64,000 nucleotides of DNA. Source: Turneriella sp. GTDB lineage: Bacteria; Spirochaetota; Leptospiria; Turneriellales; Turneriellaceae. Both the position numbers and the translations under genes were made by a program. Of the stretch, positions 17,831-26,825 are shown in pieces. A model generated the notes under the pieces. That model was given only the letters and a program-made list of their open reading frames with translations. It made no database searches and was not told the origin of the DNA. Numbering within the stretch: position 1 is the first letter of the stretch; each line of letters begins with the position of its first letter. The stretch is taken from contig JABARV010000010.1 of NCBI GenBank assembly GCA_019186965.1, positions 186,001 through 250,000 on the forward strand, written 5' to 3'.

Positions 17831-19018
17831 ATGATTGAAAAGGGCGAGTCTCAAAGTGTTGAGTTTAAACAGTCTTGGCGTGATGGGTATTTGAAGACAA
17901 TTGCTGCCTTCGCTAATACTGATGGCGGTACGTTATTTATAGGTATAGATGATAAAGGCAAAGTTGTAGGTATAGAGAATATAAAAGATCTTTTAAATCT
18001 TTTACCGAATAAAATCAATTCGAGGTTAGGAATTGTTGCTGATATTTTAGGACTGTCAAAGAATCGAAAAGCATATATAAAGATAGAGGTCGCAAAAAAT
18101 TTCGCACCTATTTCTTTTAATGGAAAGTTTTATAAAAGAAGTGGTAGTAGCACTATAGAATTAAATGGTTCAAATCTCACTAACTTTTTGTTAAAAAAGT
18201 ATGGCAAGACATGGGATGATGTTATTGAAGATTTGTTTAGAAAACTTAACTTATATGATGGACAATATTTAAAAAGAGCCGCTGTTTTGCTTTTCGCTAA
18301 AAACCCACAGCAATATTATATACAATCGCATTCAAAAATTGGTAAATTTTTAAGTGAAACAGAAGTTCAAAGTAGTGACATTATTGAAGGTAATTTAATT
18401 GATCAAGTAGATACGATTATGGATATTTTGAGGCTTAAATATCTAAAGGCATATATCTCTTATGACGGTGTACATCGTAGAGAAAAATTAGAATATCCTT
18501 ATGAAGCACTCCGCGAAGCTATTATTAACGCCTTAATCCATCGAGATTATTCAAATTCGTCAAACTTGCAGATTAAAGTGTATACTGATAAGCTGATTAT
18601 ATTTAATGGTGCGACCTTGAGTGTTGAAGTCCCAATAGAAAAATTTATTATACCACATCAATCAAAACCCTATAACCCTGTAATGGCGTCAGTTTTTTAT
18701 AAATGTGGTTTTATAGAAAATTGGGGTAGAGGTACTCTTAGTATTGTCAATGATTGCAAAAAGTATGGTTTGCCAAAACCAACTTTTGAGTATGAGTGGG
18801 GTGCTGTAAAAGTTAGCTTTTTTAAGTCGCGAGTAAGTGAGGGAGTAAGTGAGCTTTTTTCACTTATAAGAATAAACCCTAACAAACGATCAAAATTTTT
18901 CGCTACTCAAATGAAGACCTCTGTTAAGAATATAGAAAGATGGTTAAAGAAACTAAAAGAAGAAGATAAAATAGAATTTCGAGGTGCGTCTAAAACAGGT
19001 GGTTATTTTGCAAAGTGA
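17831..19018 (+). CDS. AlbA_2 / HATPase_c_4 ATP-binding protein (RecG-like regulator), intact
   Basis: 395 residues. The N-terminal AlbA_2 (Schlafen-type) domain reads SQSVEFKQSWRDGYLKTIAAFANTDGG with GTLFIGIDDKGKVVG. The HATPase_c_4 domain contains YEALREAIINALIHRDYSN and ENWGRGTL, and a C-terminal winged-helix of about 60 residues follows. A TTG at 17822 is an alternative start. Proteins of this type are often called putative DNA-binding regulators; their real role is unsettled. It splits legC from neuD and is AT-richer than legC, so it looks like a later insertion. It is complete, unlike the related remnant at 13.7 kb. Confidence 0.82.
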   Translation: MIEKGESQSVEFKQSWRDGYLKTIAAFANTDGGTLFIGIDDKGKVVGIENIKDLLNLLPNKINSRLGIVADILGLSKNRKAYIKIEVAKNFAPISFNGKFYKRSGSSTIELNGSNLTNFLLKKYGKTWDDVIEDLFRKLNLYDGQYLKRAAVLLFAKNPQQYYIQSHSKIGKFLSETEVQSSDIIEGNLIDQVDTIMDILRLKYLKAYISYDGVHRREKLEYPYEALREAIINALIHRDYSNSSNLQIKVYTDKLIIFNGATLSVEVPIEKFIIPHQSKPYNPVMASVFYKCGFIENWGRGTLSIVNDCKKYGLPKPTFEYEWGAVKVSFFKSRVSEGVSELFSLIRINPNKRSKFFATQMKTSVKNIERWLKKLKEEDKIEFRGASKTGGYFAK

Positions 19019-19640
19019 AACTACAAAACCCGAAATCATTCTCGTCGGCGGTGGTGGGCATTGCCACAGTGTCATCGATGTTATCGAATTGCAAGATAAA
19101 TATGAAATTCTTGGAATTGTAGATTTATCCCAAAATGTTGGTAAAACTGTTTTGGGGTATGATGTGTTGGGTGACGATGCACAATTACCCGTGTTGTATA
19201 AAAAAGTACAGCAGGCAGTCGTAACTATTGGACACATTAAAGATAATGCTGCACGAGTGCGAGTGTATGAACAGCTTAAAACGATTGGTTACACGTTGCC
19301 TGTAATTATCTCTCCCCTTGCGTATGTTTCAAAGCACGCTCAGGTGGGTGAAGGCAGTGTGGTGATGCACCATGCAATCGTCAACGCTGGGGCTAAGATT
19401 GGTGTAAACTGTATCATCAATACAAAGGCACTCATCGAGCACGATGCAGTCGTTGAAAATCATTGCCACATTGCAACTGCGGCTGTTATTAACGGCGGTG
19501 TTCGAGTAAGGCAACATAGTTTTGTGGGCAGTAATGTTATGACAAAAGAAATGATTGAAATAGGTGAGCGTTGTGTTATCGGGGGGGGGGCGAATATTCT
19601 TTCAAATATGAACAAAAATTCAATACTGAAAGGCCGTTGA
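19008..19640 (+). CDS. neuD: Sugar O/N-acyltransferase, NeuD/LegH-like
   Basis: 210 residues. An N-terminal PglD-type Rossmann domain (IILVGGGGHCHSVIDVI) precedes left-handed beta-helix repeats (VSKHAQVGEGSVVMHHAIVN and following). It acetylates the 4-amino group of the LegC product using acetyl-CoA. Two starts are possible, GTG 18984 and TTG 19008; the second overlaps the AlbA stop by 11 bases and gives the usual NeuD N-terminus. A run of ten G (19581-19590) falls at codon 192. In this state the frame is intact. One G fewer would end the protein about ten residues later; one more would join it to the formyltransferase frame. Confidence 0.85.
   Translation: MQSETTKPEIILVGGGGHCHSVIDVIELQDKYEILGIVDLSQNVGKTVLGYDVLGDDAQLPVLYKKVQQAVVTIGHIKDNAARVRVYEQLKTIGYTLPVIISPLAYVSKHAQVGEGSVVMHHAIVNAGAKIGVNCIINTKALIEHDAVVENHCHIATAAVINGGVRVRQHSFVGSNVMTKEMIEIGERCVIGGGANILSNMNKNSILKGR
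19581..19590 (+). repeat. Poly-G tract (G10) in neuD, probable slippage site
   Basis: Ten uninterrupted G at codons 192-195 of neuD. Runs of 8-11 G are unstable in Campylobacter and Helicobacter and drive phase variation. G10 keeps neuD in frame, G9 gives a stop within about ten codons, and G11 opens directly into the downstream formyltransferase frame without a stop. Confidence 0.8.
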
Positions 19641-20527
19641 AGATTGGATATTTTGCAGATGGTAAATGGAGCCACGAAGCTTTTAAGCGATTGATTGCCG
19701 ATAAAGAGATAGCTATTGCTTTTATTTGTGCTCGGTTTGATACGCAAGATACTACGCTTAAAGACTTTGCCACCCAATACCAGATTGATTACATAAAGCA
19801 TGAAAATATTAATACAAAAAATTTTCTTGGTAAGGTTGCAAGATACCAATGTGATCTCTTTGTTTCAATGTCGTTTAATCAGATTTTTAAAAAAGATATT
19901 ATAAACCTACCTCCGTTGAAAACAATTAATTGTCACGCTGGTAAGCTACCCTTTTATCGGGGGCGTAATATCTTAAACTGGGCGTTGATTAACGATGAAC
20001 CAGAATTTGGCATAACTGTCCATTATGTTGATGAAGGAATCGATACAGGTGATATTATTTTACAAAAAACTTATACAATCACTGACGAAGATACCTATGC
20101 AACAATTCTTGAGAAAGCTTATATGAATTGTGCTAAAATTTTATACAAAGCTATAGAGATGTTTAAAACTGGTGTACCCACAGCGATTGAGCAGAAGAAT
20201 ATTCATCCTGTAGGTTTTTATTGTACTCAACGCAAAGACGGTGATGAAGTATTAGATTGGAATCTAACGAGTAGAAAAATTTTCAACTTTGTACGTGCAG
20301 TTTGTGAGCCGGGGCCTAAGGCTCGTGCTTTCTTAAACGGTATAGAAATGAAGATCAACAAAATTGAAATGATTCCAGGTGCACCTGAGTATATATGCAG
20401 TATTGGTGTTATTTTGCAAAAAGATGCAACCGGTTTTCTTGTAAAAACGTCTGATAGTTTTGTCAAGGTCGTAGATTTCGAGTACGAAGGAAAATTTAAA
20501 GTAGGGGATCGTTTTGCAACCCAATAA
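19637..20527 (+). CDS. Sugar formyltransferase (Fmt-like fold)
   Basis: 296 residues from a TTG that overlaps the neuD stop (TTGA), preceded by gaaagg. The catalytic core of 10-formyl-tetrahydrofolate formyltransferases is visible: TINCHAGKLPFYRGRNILNW (Asn-x-His) and, 30 residues on, HYVDEGIDTGDII with the Asp. A C-terminal domain of about 90 residues could hold a substrate site. It probably N-formylates an amino sugar of this pathway. No other frame start lies nearby except the open frame that reaches back into neuD's G-tract. Related enzymes act on 4-amino-trideoxy sugars; methionyl-tRNA is an unlikely substrate here. Confidence 0.78.
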   Translation: MKIGYFADGKWSHEAFKRLIADKEIAIAFICARFDTQDTTLKDFATQYQIDYIKHENINTKNFLGKVARYQCDLFVSMSFNQIFKKDIINLPPLKTINCHAGKLPFYRGRNILNWALINDEPEFGITVHYVDEGIDTGDIILQKTYTITDEDTYATILEKAYMNCAKILYKAIEMFKTGVPTAIEQKNIHPVGFYCTQRKDGDEVLDWNLTSRKIFNFVRAVCEPGPKARAFLNGIEMKINKIEMIPGAPEYICSIGVILQKDATGFLVKTSDSFVKVVDFEYEGKFKVGDRFATQ

Positions 20528-21518
20528 AACCTACATTATTGCAGAAGCGGGTGTGAACCACAATGGTTCGCTTGATACGGCTAAAAAACTTGTGGATACC
20601 GCCAGTGAAGCGGGTGCCAATGCCGTTAAATTTCAAACTTTTAGAGCAGATAATTTTGTTAGTAAAAAAGCAGAGAAGGCAGATTACCAAAAGCAAACTA
20701 CAAGTAATAGTGAATCTCAATACGAGATGATAAAGAAATTAGAACTCACCGAAGATGCTCATAAAGAACTCATCGCCTATTGCAAACAAAAAAGTATCGA
20801 GTTTTTATCCACTCCCTTTGACCACGATAGTATTGAACTATTGCATCGCCTTGGCTTACAAACATTCAAAATCCCCAGTGGTGAAATTACCAATTTGCCT
20901 TATTTAGAACATATCGGTAGATTCAACAAAAAAATTATTCTCTCCACAGGCATGGCGACTTTGGGTGAAATTGAATCGGCCATTGATGTATTGACTAAAG
21001 CTGGTACTGAACGTGAAAAAATTAGTGTGTTGCATGCCAATACTGAATACCCTACACCGATGCACGATGTAAATTTGCGGGCGATGCAAACTATAGGTGC
21101 GGCTTTTGGTTTGCCTTATGGTTATAGTGACCACACTCTGGGTATTGAGGTACCGATTGCCGCAGTGGCACTGGGAGCGACTATTATCGAAAAACATTTT
21201 ACCCTCGATAAAAATTTACCCGGCCCTGACCACAAAGCCAGTCTTGAACCGCAAGAATTGGTGGCGATGGTGAAGGCAATCCGCAATATTGAACAAGCGT
21301 TAGGCAGTGCGATTAAAGGGCCCAGCCCCAGCGAAGCCAAAAATAAACCCATTGCACGAAAGTCTTTGGTAGCCAAGACAGCAATCAAGAAAGGTGAAAT
21401 TTTTAGCGAACAAAATTTGGCGGTCAAACGACCTGGGCATGGTATTAGCCCCATGCGTTGGCACGAGGTTATTGGCAAACAAGCTGAGCGTGATTATGCT
21501 GAAGATGAGTTGATATGA
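20514..21518 (+). CDS. neuB: N,N'-diacyllegionaminic acid synthase (NeuB/LegI)
   Basis: 334 residues. The TIM-barrel domain opens IIAEAGVNHNGSLDTAKKL with KFQTFRADNFVS, then FLSTPFDHDSIELL and TGMATLGEIE. Metal and PEP ligands are in LHANTEYPTPMHD and YSDHTLGIEV. The C-terminal SAF (antifreeze-like) domain starts near 280 (RKSLVAKTAIKKGE). It condenses phosphoenolpyruvate with the 6-deoxy-mannosamine derivative released by NeuC to give the nine-carbon nonulosonate. The TTG start overlaps the formyltransferase stop, and the 3' end overlaps neuC by ATGA, so the genes are translationally coupled. Confidence 0.9.
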   Translation: MQPNKTYIIAEAGVNHNGSLDTAKKLVDTASEAGANAVKFQTFRADNFVSKKAEKADYQKQTTSNSESQYEMIKKLELTEDAHKELIAYCKQKSIEFLSTPFDHDSIELLHRLGLQTFKIPSGEITNLPYLEHIGRFNKKIILSTGMATLGEIESAIDVLTKAGTEREKISVLHANTEYPTPMHDVNLRAMQTIGAAFGLPYGYSDHTLGIEVPIAAVALGATIIEKHFTLDKNLPGPDHKASLEPQELVAMVKAIRNIEQALGSAIKGPSPSEAKNKPIARKSLVAKTAIKKGEIFSEQNLAVKRPGHGISPMRWHEVIGKQAERDYAEDELI

Positions 21519-22681
21519 GAAAAATCTGCGTCATTACCGGCACCCGCGCTGAGTACGGCTTGCTGTATTGGTTGATGAAAGAAATTGAAGCGGACCCAGA
21601 TTTGCAACTTCAGCTTATTGTAACCGGTATGCACCTGAGTCCTGAATTTGGACTGACTTACAAAGAAATTGAAAAAGAATTCAAAATTGATAAAAAAATA
21701 GAAATGCTTTTGTCGTCAGATACAGCTATAGGTATTTCAAAATCGATGGGGCTTGCACAAATTGGTTTTGCCGAAGCCTACGAGGAGTTAAAGCCCGATA
21801 TTGTTGTCGTTTTAGGTGATCGCTATGAAATCTTTGCAGCAGCAAGCACTGCAACGATTGCACGTTTACCGATTGCGCATTTGCACGGTGGCGAGACAAC
21901 AGAAGGTGCGTTTGACGAAGCAATGCGTCATAGTATAACTAAGATGAGTCACCTGCACTTTACAGCAACCGAAGAATATCGAAAGCGGGTGATTCAACTT
22001 GGCGAAGAACCTAATAGAGTTTTTAACGTAGGTGGCATGGGTGTTGAAAACATTAAAAGGCTTAAACTTTTGAACAAAGCTGAATTTGAAGAATCAGTAA
22101 GGTTTAAGTTGGCTAAAAGAAACTTGTTGGTGACTTTCCACCCAGTAACATTAGAGGTGTCAACGTCTGAAAAGCAATTTACTGAATTGTTGCATGCTTT
22201 AGATGATCTTACCGAAACACATATTATATTTACCAAAGCGAACAGTGACACCGATGGTCGCATTATCAATCAAATGATTGACGATTATGTAAATCACAAT
22301 TCACATAAATCCACTGCATTTACTTCATTAGGTCAACTGAGGTATCTTAGTGCTTTACAGTTTGTTGATGCTGTGGTGGGTAATAGTTCTAGTGGGTTAG
22401 CTGAAGCTCCCAGTTTTAAGATAGGGACGATTAATGTCGGTGATAGACAAAAAGGGAGAATAAAGGCAACTAGCATAATAGATTGTGAGCCAAATTCTGA
22501 ATCGATTTTACAGGCATTCACCAAATTATATTCAACAGAATTTCAATATGAATTATCCAAAGTGGTGAACCCTTATGGTGACGGGCAGGCGAGTAAAAAA
22601 ATTGTTGAAGTCTTAAAGAGCTTTCAGCTTAAGAACCTCTTAAAGAAGAAGTTTTATGATATCAACTTTAGTTTTTCATAA
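21515..22681 (+). CDS. neuC: Hydrolysing nucleotide-sugar 2-epimerase (NeuC/LegG)
   Basis: 388 residues with the GT-B-like fold of UDP-GlcNAc 2-epimerases. Motifs are ITGTRAEYGLL, VVLGDRYEIFAAA, HLHGGETTEGAFDEAMRHS and the late VGNSSSGLAEAPSF. The HGGETTEGAFDE form separates hydrolysing NeuC enzymes from WecB/WbpI. It epimerises C2 and releases NDP, giving the free hexose for NeuB. In Campylobacter the substrate is GDP-linked, which fits the presence of ptmE here. The last 20 residues are Lys-rich and may vary. Confidence 0.9.
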   Translation: MRKICVITGTRAEYGLLYWLMKEIEADPDLQLQLIVTGMHLSPEFGLTYKEIEKEFKIDKKIEMLLSSDTAIGISKSMGLAQIGFAEAYEELKPDIVVVLGDRYEIFAAASTATIARLPIAHLHGGETTEGAFDEAMRHSITKMSHLHFTATEEYRKRVIQLGEEPNRVFNVGGMGVENIKRLKLLNKAEFEESVRFKLAKRNLLVTFHPVTLEVSTSEKQFTELLHALDDLTETHIIFTKANSDTDGRIINQMIDDYVNHNSHKSTAFTSLGQLRYLSALQFVDAVVGNSSSGLAEAPSFKIGTINVGDRQKGRIKATSIIDCEPNSESILQAFTKLYSTEFQYELSKVVNPYGDGQASKKIVEVLKSFQLKNLLKKKFYDINFSFS

Positions 22682-22717
22682 TATTAAAATAATATAACTA
22701 CTTAAAGAAATAATTCC

Positions 22718-23776
22718 GTGAAAAACTGGCAGTCCACACTTTTAGAAAGGCATGCCACCATCCGCGATGCCATGCGGCTTTTAGATAAAAGTTCGCTGCG
22801 CATTGTACTGGTCTGCGATGAAAATCTAAAACTTTTGGGTACGATAACCGACGGCGACATCCGCCGTGCGTTACTCGCCGATGCTAATATGCAAGACATT
22901 GTTCAGAAGGTGATGAACAGCCGTCCTTTGTCGGTTAAGGCGAGTGCAAGTCGTGAAGAGCGGCTTTCACTCATGCAAAAGGAAGATCTTACTGCGATAC
23001 CCATTGTGGATGATGAAAATAGAGTATTAGGCCTTGAAACTCTGCATCAAGCGATGCAGCCCGAGCCGCGTGCGAACCCCGTGTTTATTATGGCGGGTGG
23101 TTTTGGTACACGCCTTGCGCCGCTTACCGACCATTGTCCGAAGCCGATGCTGCGTATCGGTGACAAACCGATGCTCGAACATTTAATTCTTCAATTTAAA
23201 AAATCTGGGTTTTCTCGGTTTTTTATATCCACCCATTATATGCCGCATGTGATACAAGAATATTTTGGGGATGGCCACCATTGGGGTGCACAAATTTCGT
23301 ACGTACACGAAGACACTCCACTCGGTACCGGTGGGGCGCTGGGGTTGCTACCTAAAGACTGTGGGGATTTACCTCTTCTTATGATGAACGGCGACGTGCT
23401 GACAAAATTGAACTATACCCAGCTACTCAAGCATCATGAAAGAAATAAATTTGACGCGACTATTTGTGTCCGTGAAGATGAGCATCGTGTGCCTTTTGGC
23501 GTCATTGAAACCGAAGACCAACTGGTAGCAAATATGATTGAAAAGCCGACGTACCGCTATAAAATTAACACCGGCATTTACGTGCTGGATTCTGAAATTG
23601 TCGCAAGTGTTGCCCCGAGGCAGCGCATCGATTTGCCGACTCTCTTAGAACAACACCGCTTAGCGGGCAAGCGAGTAGGCACTTATACCAGCTACGATTA
23701 TTGGCTCGATATTGGTCAGATGAAAGATTACCAAAAAGCGCAGCGGGATATTGAGGTTTATTTTAAGAGCCATTAA
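22718..23776 (+). CDS. ptmE: CBS-domain sugar nucleotidyltransferase (PtmE-like)
   Basis: 352 residues from a GTG. Two CBS motifs span about 5-125 (TIRDAMRLLDKSSLRIVLV, then a second with LSLMQKEDLTAIPIVDDEN). A nucleotidyltransferase domain follows with FIMAGGFGTRLAPLT, CPKPMLRIGDKPMLEH, the metal-binding MMNGDVLTKLN and YWLDIGQ. In Campylobacter jejuni PtmE transfers GMP to glucosamine-1-phosphate, which commits the legionaminic acid route to GDP sugars. The CBS pair suggests nucleotide-dependent control. It lies 36 bp after neuC and directly before the CMP-sugar synthetase. Confidence 0.85.
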   Translation: MKNWQSTLLERHATIRDAMRLLDKSSLRIVLVCDENLKLLGTITDGDIRRALLADANMQDIVQKVMNSRPLSVKASASREERLSLMQKEDLTAIPIVDDENRVLGLETLHQAMQPEPRANPVFIMAGGFGTRLAPLTDHCPKPMLRIGDKPMLEHLILQFKKSGFSRFFISTHYMPHVIQEYFGDGHHWGAQISYVHEDTPLGTGGALGLLPKDCGDLPLLMMNGDVLTKLNYTQLLKHHERNKFDATICVREDEHRVPFGVIETEDQLVANMIEKPTYRYKINTGIYVLDSEIVASVAPRQRIDLPTLLEQHRLAGKRVGTYTSYDYWLDIGQMKDYQKAQRDIEVYFKSH

Positions 23777-23778
23777 AT

Positions 23779-24492
23779 ATGTACGGCAATAAAACTTTTT
23801 TAGCGATTATCCCAGCCAGAGGGGGGAGTAAAGGCCTGCCAAGTAAAAATATTAAAGAGTTATGTGGCAAACCGTTGATTGCGTGGAGTATAGAAGCGGC
23901 ACTTAATAGTAAATATCTTGATGAGGTTATGGTAACAACTGATTCAAAGGAGATTGCTGCGATTGCAAAGCAATATGGTGCAAAAGTACCGTTTTTGCGT
24001 CCTGCGCATTTAGCGAGTGATTCTGCAACAACATTCGATGCAATTAAACATACATTGGATTTTTACAAACAGGATATTGATAAAGAATTTGATTATGTCG
24101 TTTTATTGGAGCCAACATCACCATTAAGGGAAGTTAATGATATAGACAACATGATTGAAAAAATAGTTCAGAATGAAATGGAATTTGATTCCATAGTTTC
24201 AATCGGTGAGGTACATGAGCATCCTTCAATTATGAAAAAAATTATAACTCCTAATCAATTAGCTCCGTTTTGTGAGGAATTAGAGATGAAAACAAGAAGG
24301 CAAGATAATAAGCCTGCTTATTTTCCGTATGGTGTTGCATATATTGCGAAAACTGCTTCGTTGCTAATAGAGAAGACTTTTTATACAAAAAGAAATACTT
24401 TTTATGAGATAAAAAGACATCAGTGCTATGAAATTGATGATATATATGATTTTTTGGCAATTGAAAGTATTATGAGATATAACAATCAATAA
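23779..24492 (+). CDS. legF: CMP-legionaminic acid synthetase (LegF/PtmB)
   Basis: 237 residues of a CMP-nonulosonate cytidylyltransferase. The N-terminal nucleotide loop is FLAIIPARGGSKGLPSKNIK. FLRPAHLASDSATT and VVLLEPTSPLRE follow, and the C-terminal ECYEID-like metal site appears as HQCYEIDDIYDF. It activates the finished sugar as CMP-Leg for transfer. From about the middle of this gene codon use changes: AGA, ATA and other AT-ending codons rise. It lies two bases after ptmE and is followed by ptmF. Confidence 0.87.
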   Translation: MYGNKTFLAIIPARGGSKGLPSKNIKELCGKPLIAWSIEAALNSKYLDEVMVTTDSKEIAAIAKQYGAKVPFLRPAHLASDSATTFDAIKHTLDFYKQDIDKEFDYVVLLEPTSPLREVNDIDNMIEKIVQNEMEFDSIVSIGEVHEHPSIMKKIITPNQLAPFCEELEMKTRRQDNKPAYFPYGVAYIAKTASLLIEKTFYTKRNTFYEIKRHQCYEIDDIYDFLAIESIMRYNNQ

Positions 24493-24512
24493 TAATAAAG
24501 GAATAAAGAATA

Positions 24513-25535
24513 ATGAAAATTTTAGTTATAGGCTTGGGCTCTATGGGCAAACGGCGGATAAGAAATTTGATTGCACTTGGACATAAAGATAATATCGCCG
24601 GGTTTGATCTTAGAGAAGATAGACGAGCTGAAGCCCAAAAATATAGTATTTCATTATTTGATGATTTTGAGACAGCAGTAAATGGCTATCATCCTGATGT
24701 GTTTATAATTTCAACACCACCAAATTTGCATATGCATTACGCATATATTGCTGAGAAAAAAAATATTCATTGTTTTATTGAGGCCTCGGTTGTGGACGCT
24801 GATAAAATTTTGGCTCTTTCAAAAAAAATTGAAGATAAAAAGATTTTAATAGTTCCATCTTGCACTATGAGATATTATCCAATGCCAAGAAAAATAAAAG
24901 AGTTGATAAATTCAAAGATTATTGGAAAGACTTTGAGTTTTAACTACCAAACAGGGCAGTATTTACCTGATTGGCATCCATGGGAAAAAATAGAAGAATT
25001 CTATGTTTCCAACCCTAATACCGGTGGCTGCAGAGAGATAGTACCATTTGAACTAACATGGTTGAATGATATTTTTGGCGATTCTATTCCCTTGGCTTGT
25101 GTTCGTAAGAAATTAACAGATATGAATGCAGACATCGAGGACATTTATTATTGTATTTTGCAGTATCCAAATGATGTTATTGCCAACATAACTGTTGAAG
25201 TTATCTCACGACCAAAGGCAACTCGGGACTTAAGGATTCTTGGTTCTGAAGGAGAGATTGTATATAGTGCGGACAATAATGAGTTAAGGTATATCAATAC
25301 GCAAATGCAAGATTGGCAAAAAGTAAGCTTTGAAATAGGTACGATAGAAAGCGGATACATAAACCCAGAAGAACCATATATAAATGAAATGAAGGATTTC
25401 ATTGAAGCTGTTGAAAACGTTTCTGAAAATAAGTCAGCCAGCTATCCAAACACTTTGGAAGATGATTATAAAATTTTACAAACTCTCTATAAAATTGAAG
25501 AGATAAGTGAGGGAAAAAATGACTTATCAAGATAG
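24513..25535 (+). CDS. ptmF: Gfo/Idh/MocA oxidoreductase (PtmF-like)
   Basis: 340 residues. The Rossmann motif is ILVIGLGSMGKRRIRNLIALG, followed by VFIISTPPNLHMHYAYIAEK. The usual EKP lysine motif is replaced by FIEASVVDADK. The C-terminal domain includes GGCREIVPFELTWLNDIFG. PtmF lies in the Campylobacter ptm/legionaminic acid cluster and was proposed to help make the amino sugar that enters the GDP pathway. The catalytic Lys-Pro motif is altered, which is unusual for the family and deserves a check. It overlaps the next gene by 17 bp. Confidence 0.8.
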   Translation: MKILVIGLGSMGKRRIRNLIALGHKDNIAGFDLREDRRAEAQKYSISLFDDFETAVNGYHPDVFIISTPPNLHMHYAYIAEKKNIHCFIEASVVDADKILALSKKIEDKKILIVPSCTMRYYPMPRKIKELINSKIIGKTLSFNYQTGQYLPDWHPWEKIEEFYVSNPNTGGCREIVPFELTWLNDIFGDSIPLACVRKKLTDMNADIEDIYYCILQYPNDVIANITVEVISRPKATRDLRILGSEGEIVYSADNNELRYINTQMQDWQKVSFEIGTIESGYINPEEPYINEMKDFIEAVENVSENKSASYPNTLEDDYKILQTLYKIEEISEGKNDLSR

Positions 25536-26811
25536 ATTGTTACGAGCAATTCCAGGTGGTGCTCATACTTATAGTAGAGGCTTTGATCAGTATCCAGCAA
25601 ATGCCCCACAAATTTTGAGAAAAGGCAAAGGTGCTTATATCTACGATGAACAAGAAAATAAGCTTCTGGATTATGGTATGGCTCTGAGGGCGGTTAATAT
25701 TGGTTATGCAAATGATCAAATTAATCAGGCGGCAATCCAGCAAATTTGTAATGGTAATAATCTTACTCGTCCCAGTTTGATTGAACTGGAGGCTGCAGAA
25801 ATATTGATAGACACCATAGATAGTGTTGATATGGTCAAATTTACTAAGAATGGCTCAACCGCGACGACCGCTGCAATAAAGTTGAGCCGAGCTTATACAG
25901 GTAGAGAGCTTGTAGCAAGATGTGCGGAGCATCCGTTCTTCTCTTATGACGATTGGTTTATAGGTTCAACTGCTATTACAAAAGGTATCACAGAGAAAGA
26001 TATTAAAAATACAAAATTATTTAACTATAACAATATAGAGAGTTTAGAAAAACTATTTTTGGAGTACCCAAATCAAATAGCATGTGTAATACTTGAGCCA
26101 GCTAGCACAGAACACCCAAAAGAGAACTTCTTGCATAAAGTAAAGGAACTATGCCACAAAAACGAAGCGGTTTTTATACTTGATGAGATGATCACAGGCT
26201 TTAGATGGCATCTCAAAGGGGCTCAACATTACTACGATATCGAGCCTGATCTATGTACATTTGGCAAAGCTATGGCAAATGGTTTTTCTGTAGCAGCTAT
26301 TGCTGGTAAAAGAGAGATTATGGAGTTAGGAAGCATAGAGTTTGAAGGTAGGGAAAGACTATTTTTACTATCTACAACTCATGGTGCAGAGATGAGTGGG
26401 CTTGGAGCTTTTGTTGAGACTATGAAGTTTATGCAAGAGCACAATGTGGTTGATCATATCTGGAGCTATGGAAAGAAGCTGGTTACTATGATGAATAATC
26501 TAGCAAAGGATTATGAGATAGAGAAAAACTTTGTAGCTGGTGGAATAGAGTGTAGCCCGTACTATCTGACCTTTGATAAAGATGGGCAAAATTCTCTAGG
26601 ACTTAGAACTCTCTTTGCTCAAGAGATGATCAAAAACGGTGTACTTATACCTTGGATTGCCTTATCTTATGCTCACGGCGAAAAAGAGCTAGAGATTACC
26701 AAAAATGCTTTGGAGAAAACCTTTGAAGTTTACAAAAAAGCAATTGATGAGGGGTATGAAAAGTATTTAGTCGGGCAAGTGATTAAGCCTGTGTTTAGAA
26801 AGTATAACTAA
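25519..26811 (+). CDS. Class III PLP aminotransferase, glutamate-1-semialdehyde aminomutase-like
   Basis: 430 residues. The opening (RAIPGGAHTYSRGFDQYP) and KMVKFTKNGSTATTAAIKLSRAY-like core (here VDMVKFTKNGST) fit class III aminotransferases and GSA aminomutases. PLP-site features are FILDEMITGFRW (Asp) and LCTFGKAMANGFSVAAIAG with the Schiff-base Lys. The ATG at 25519 follows gtgaggg and is preferred to the GTG at 25507. Tetrapyrrole synthesis is unlikely in this setting. It probably aminates a sugar or a small acyl precursor used to decorate the nonulosonate. It stands first in a trio with a methyltransferase and a nitrilase. Confidence 0.75.
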   Translation: MTYQDRLLRAIPGGAHTYSRGFDQYPANAPQILRKGKGAYIYDEQENKLLDYGMALRAVNIGYANDQINQAAIQQICNGNNLTRPSLIELEAAEILIDTIDSVDMVKFTKNGSTATTAAIKLSRAYTGRELVARCAEHPFFSYDDWFIGSTAITKGITEKDIKNTKLFNYNNIESLEKLFLEYPNQIACVILEPASTEHPKENFLHKVKELCHKNEAVFILDEMITGFRWHLKGAQHYYDIEPDLCTFGKAMANGFSVAAIAGKREIMELGSIEFEGRERLFLLSTTHGAEMSGLGAFVETMKFMQEHNVVDHIWSYGKKLVTMMNNLAKDYEIEKNFVAGGIECSPYYLTFDKDGQNSLGLRTLFAQEMIKNGVLIPWIALSYAHGEKELEITKNALEKTFEVYKKAIDEGYEKYLVGQVIKPVFRKYN

Positions 26812-26825
26812 AAGGGAAAAGTGAA

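Noticed and set aside
25507-26811. Tetrapyrrole (hemL) function for the aminomutase-like gene
   Set aside because: The context is wholly sugar synthesis and no other haem gene is near; the fold is shared by many class III aminotransferases.
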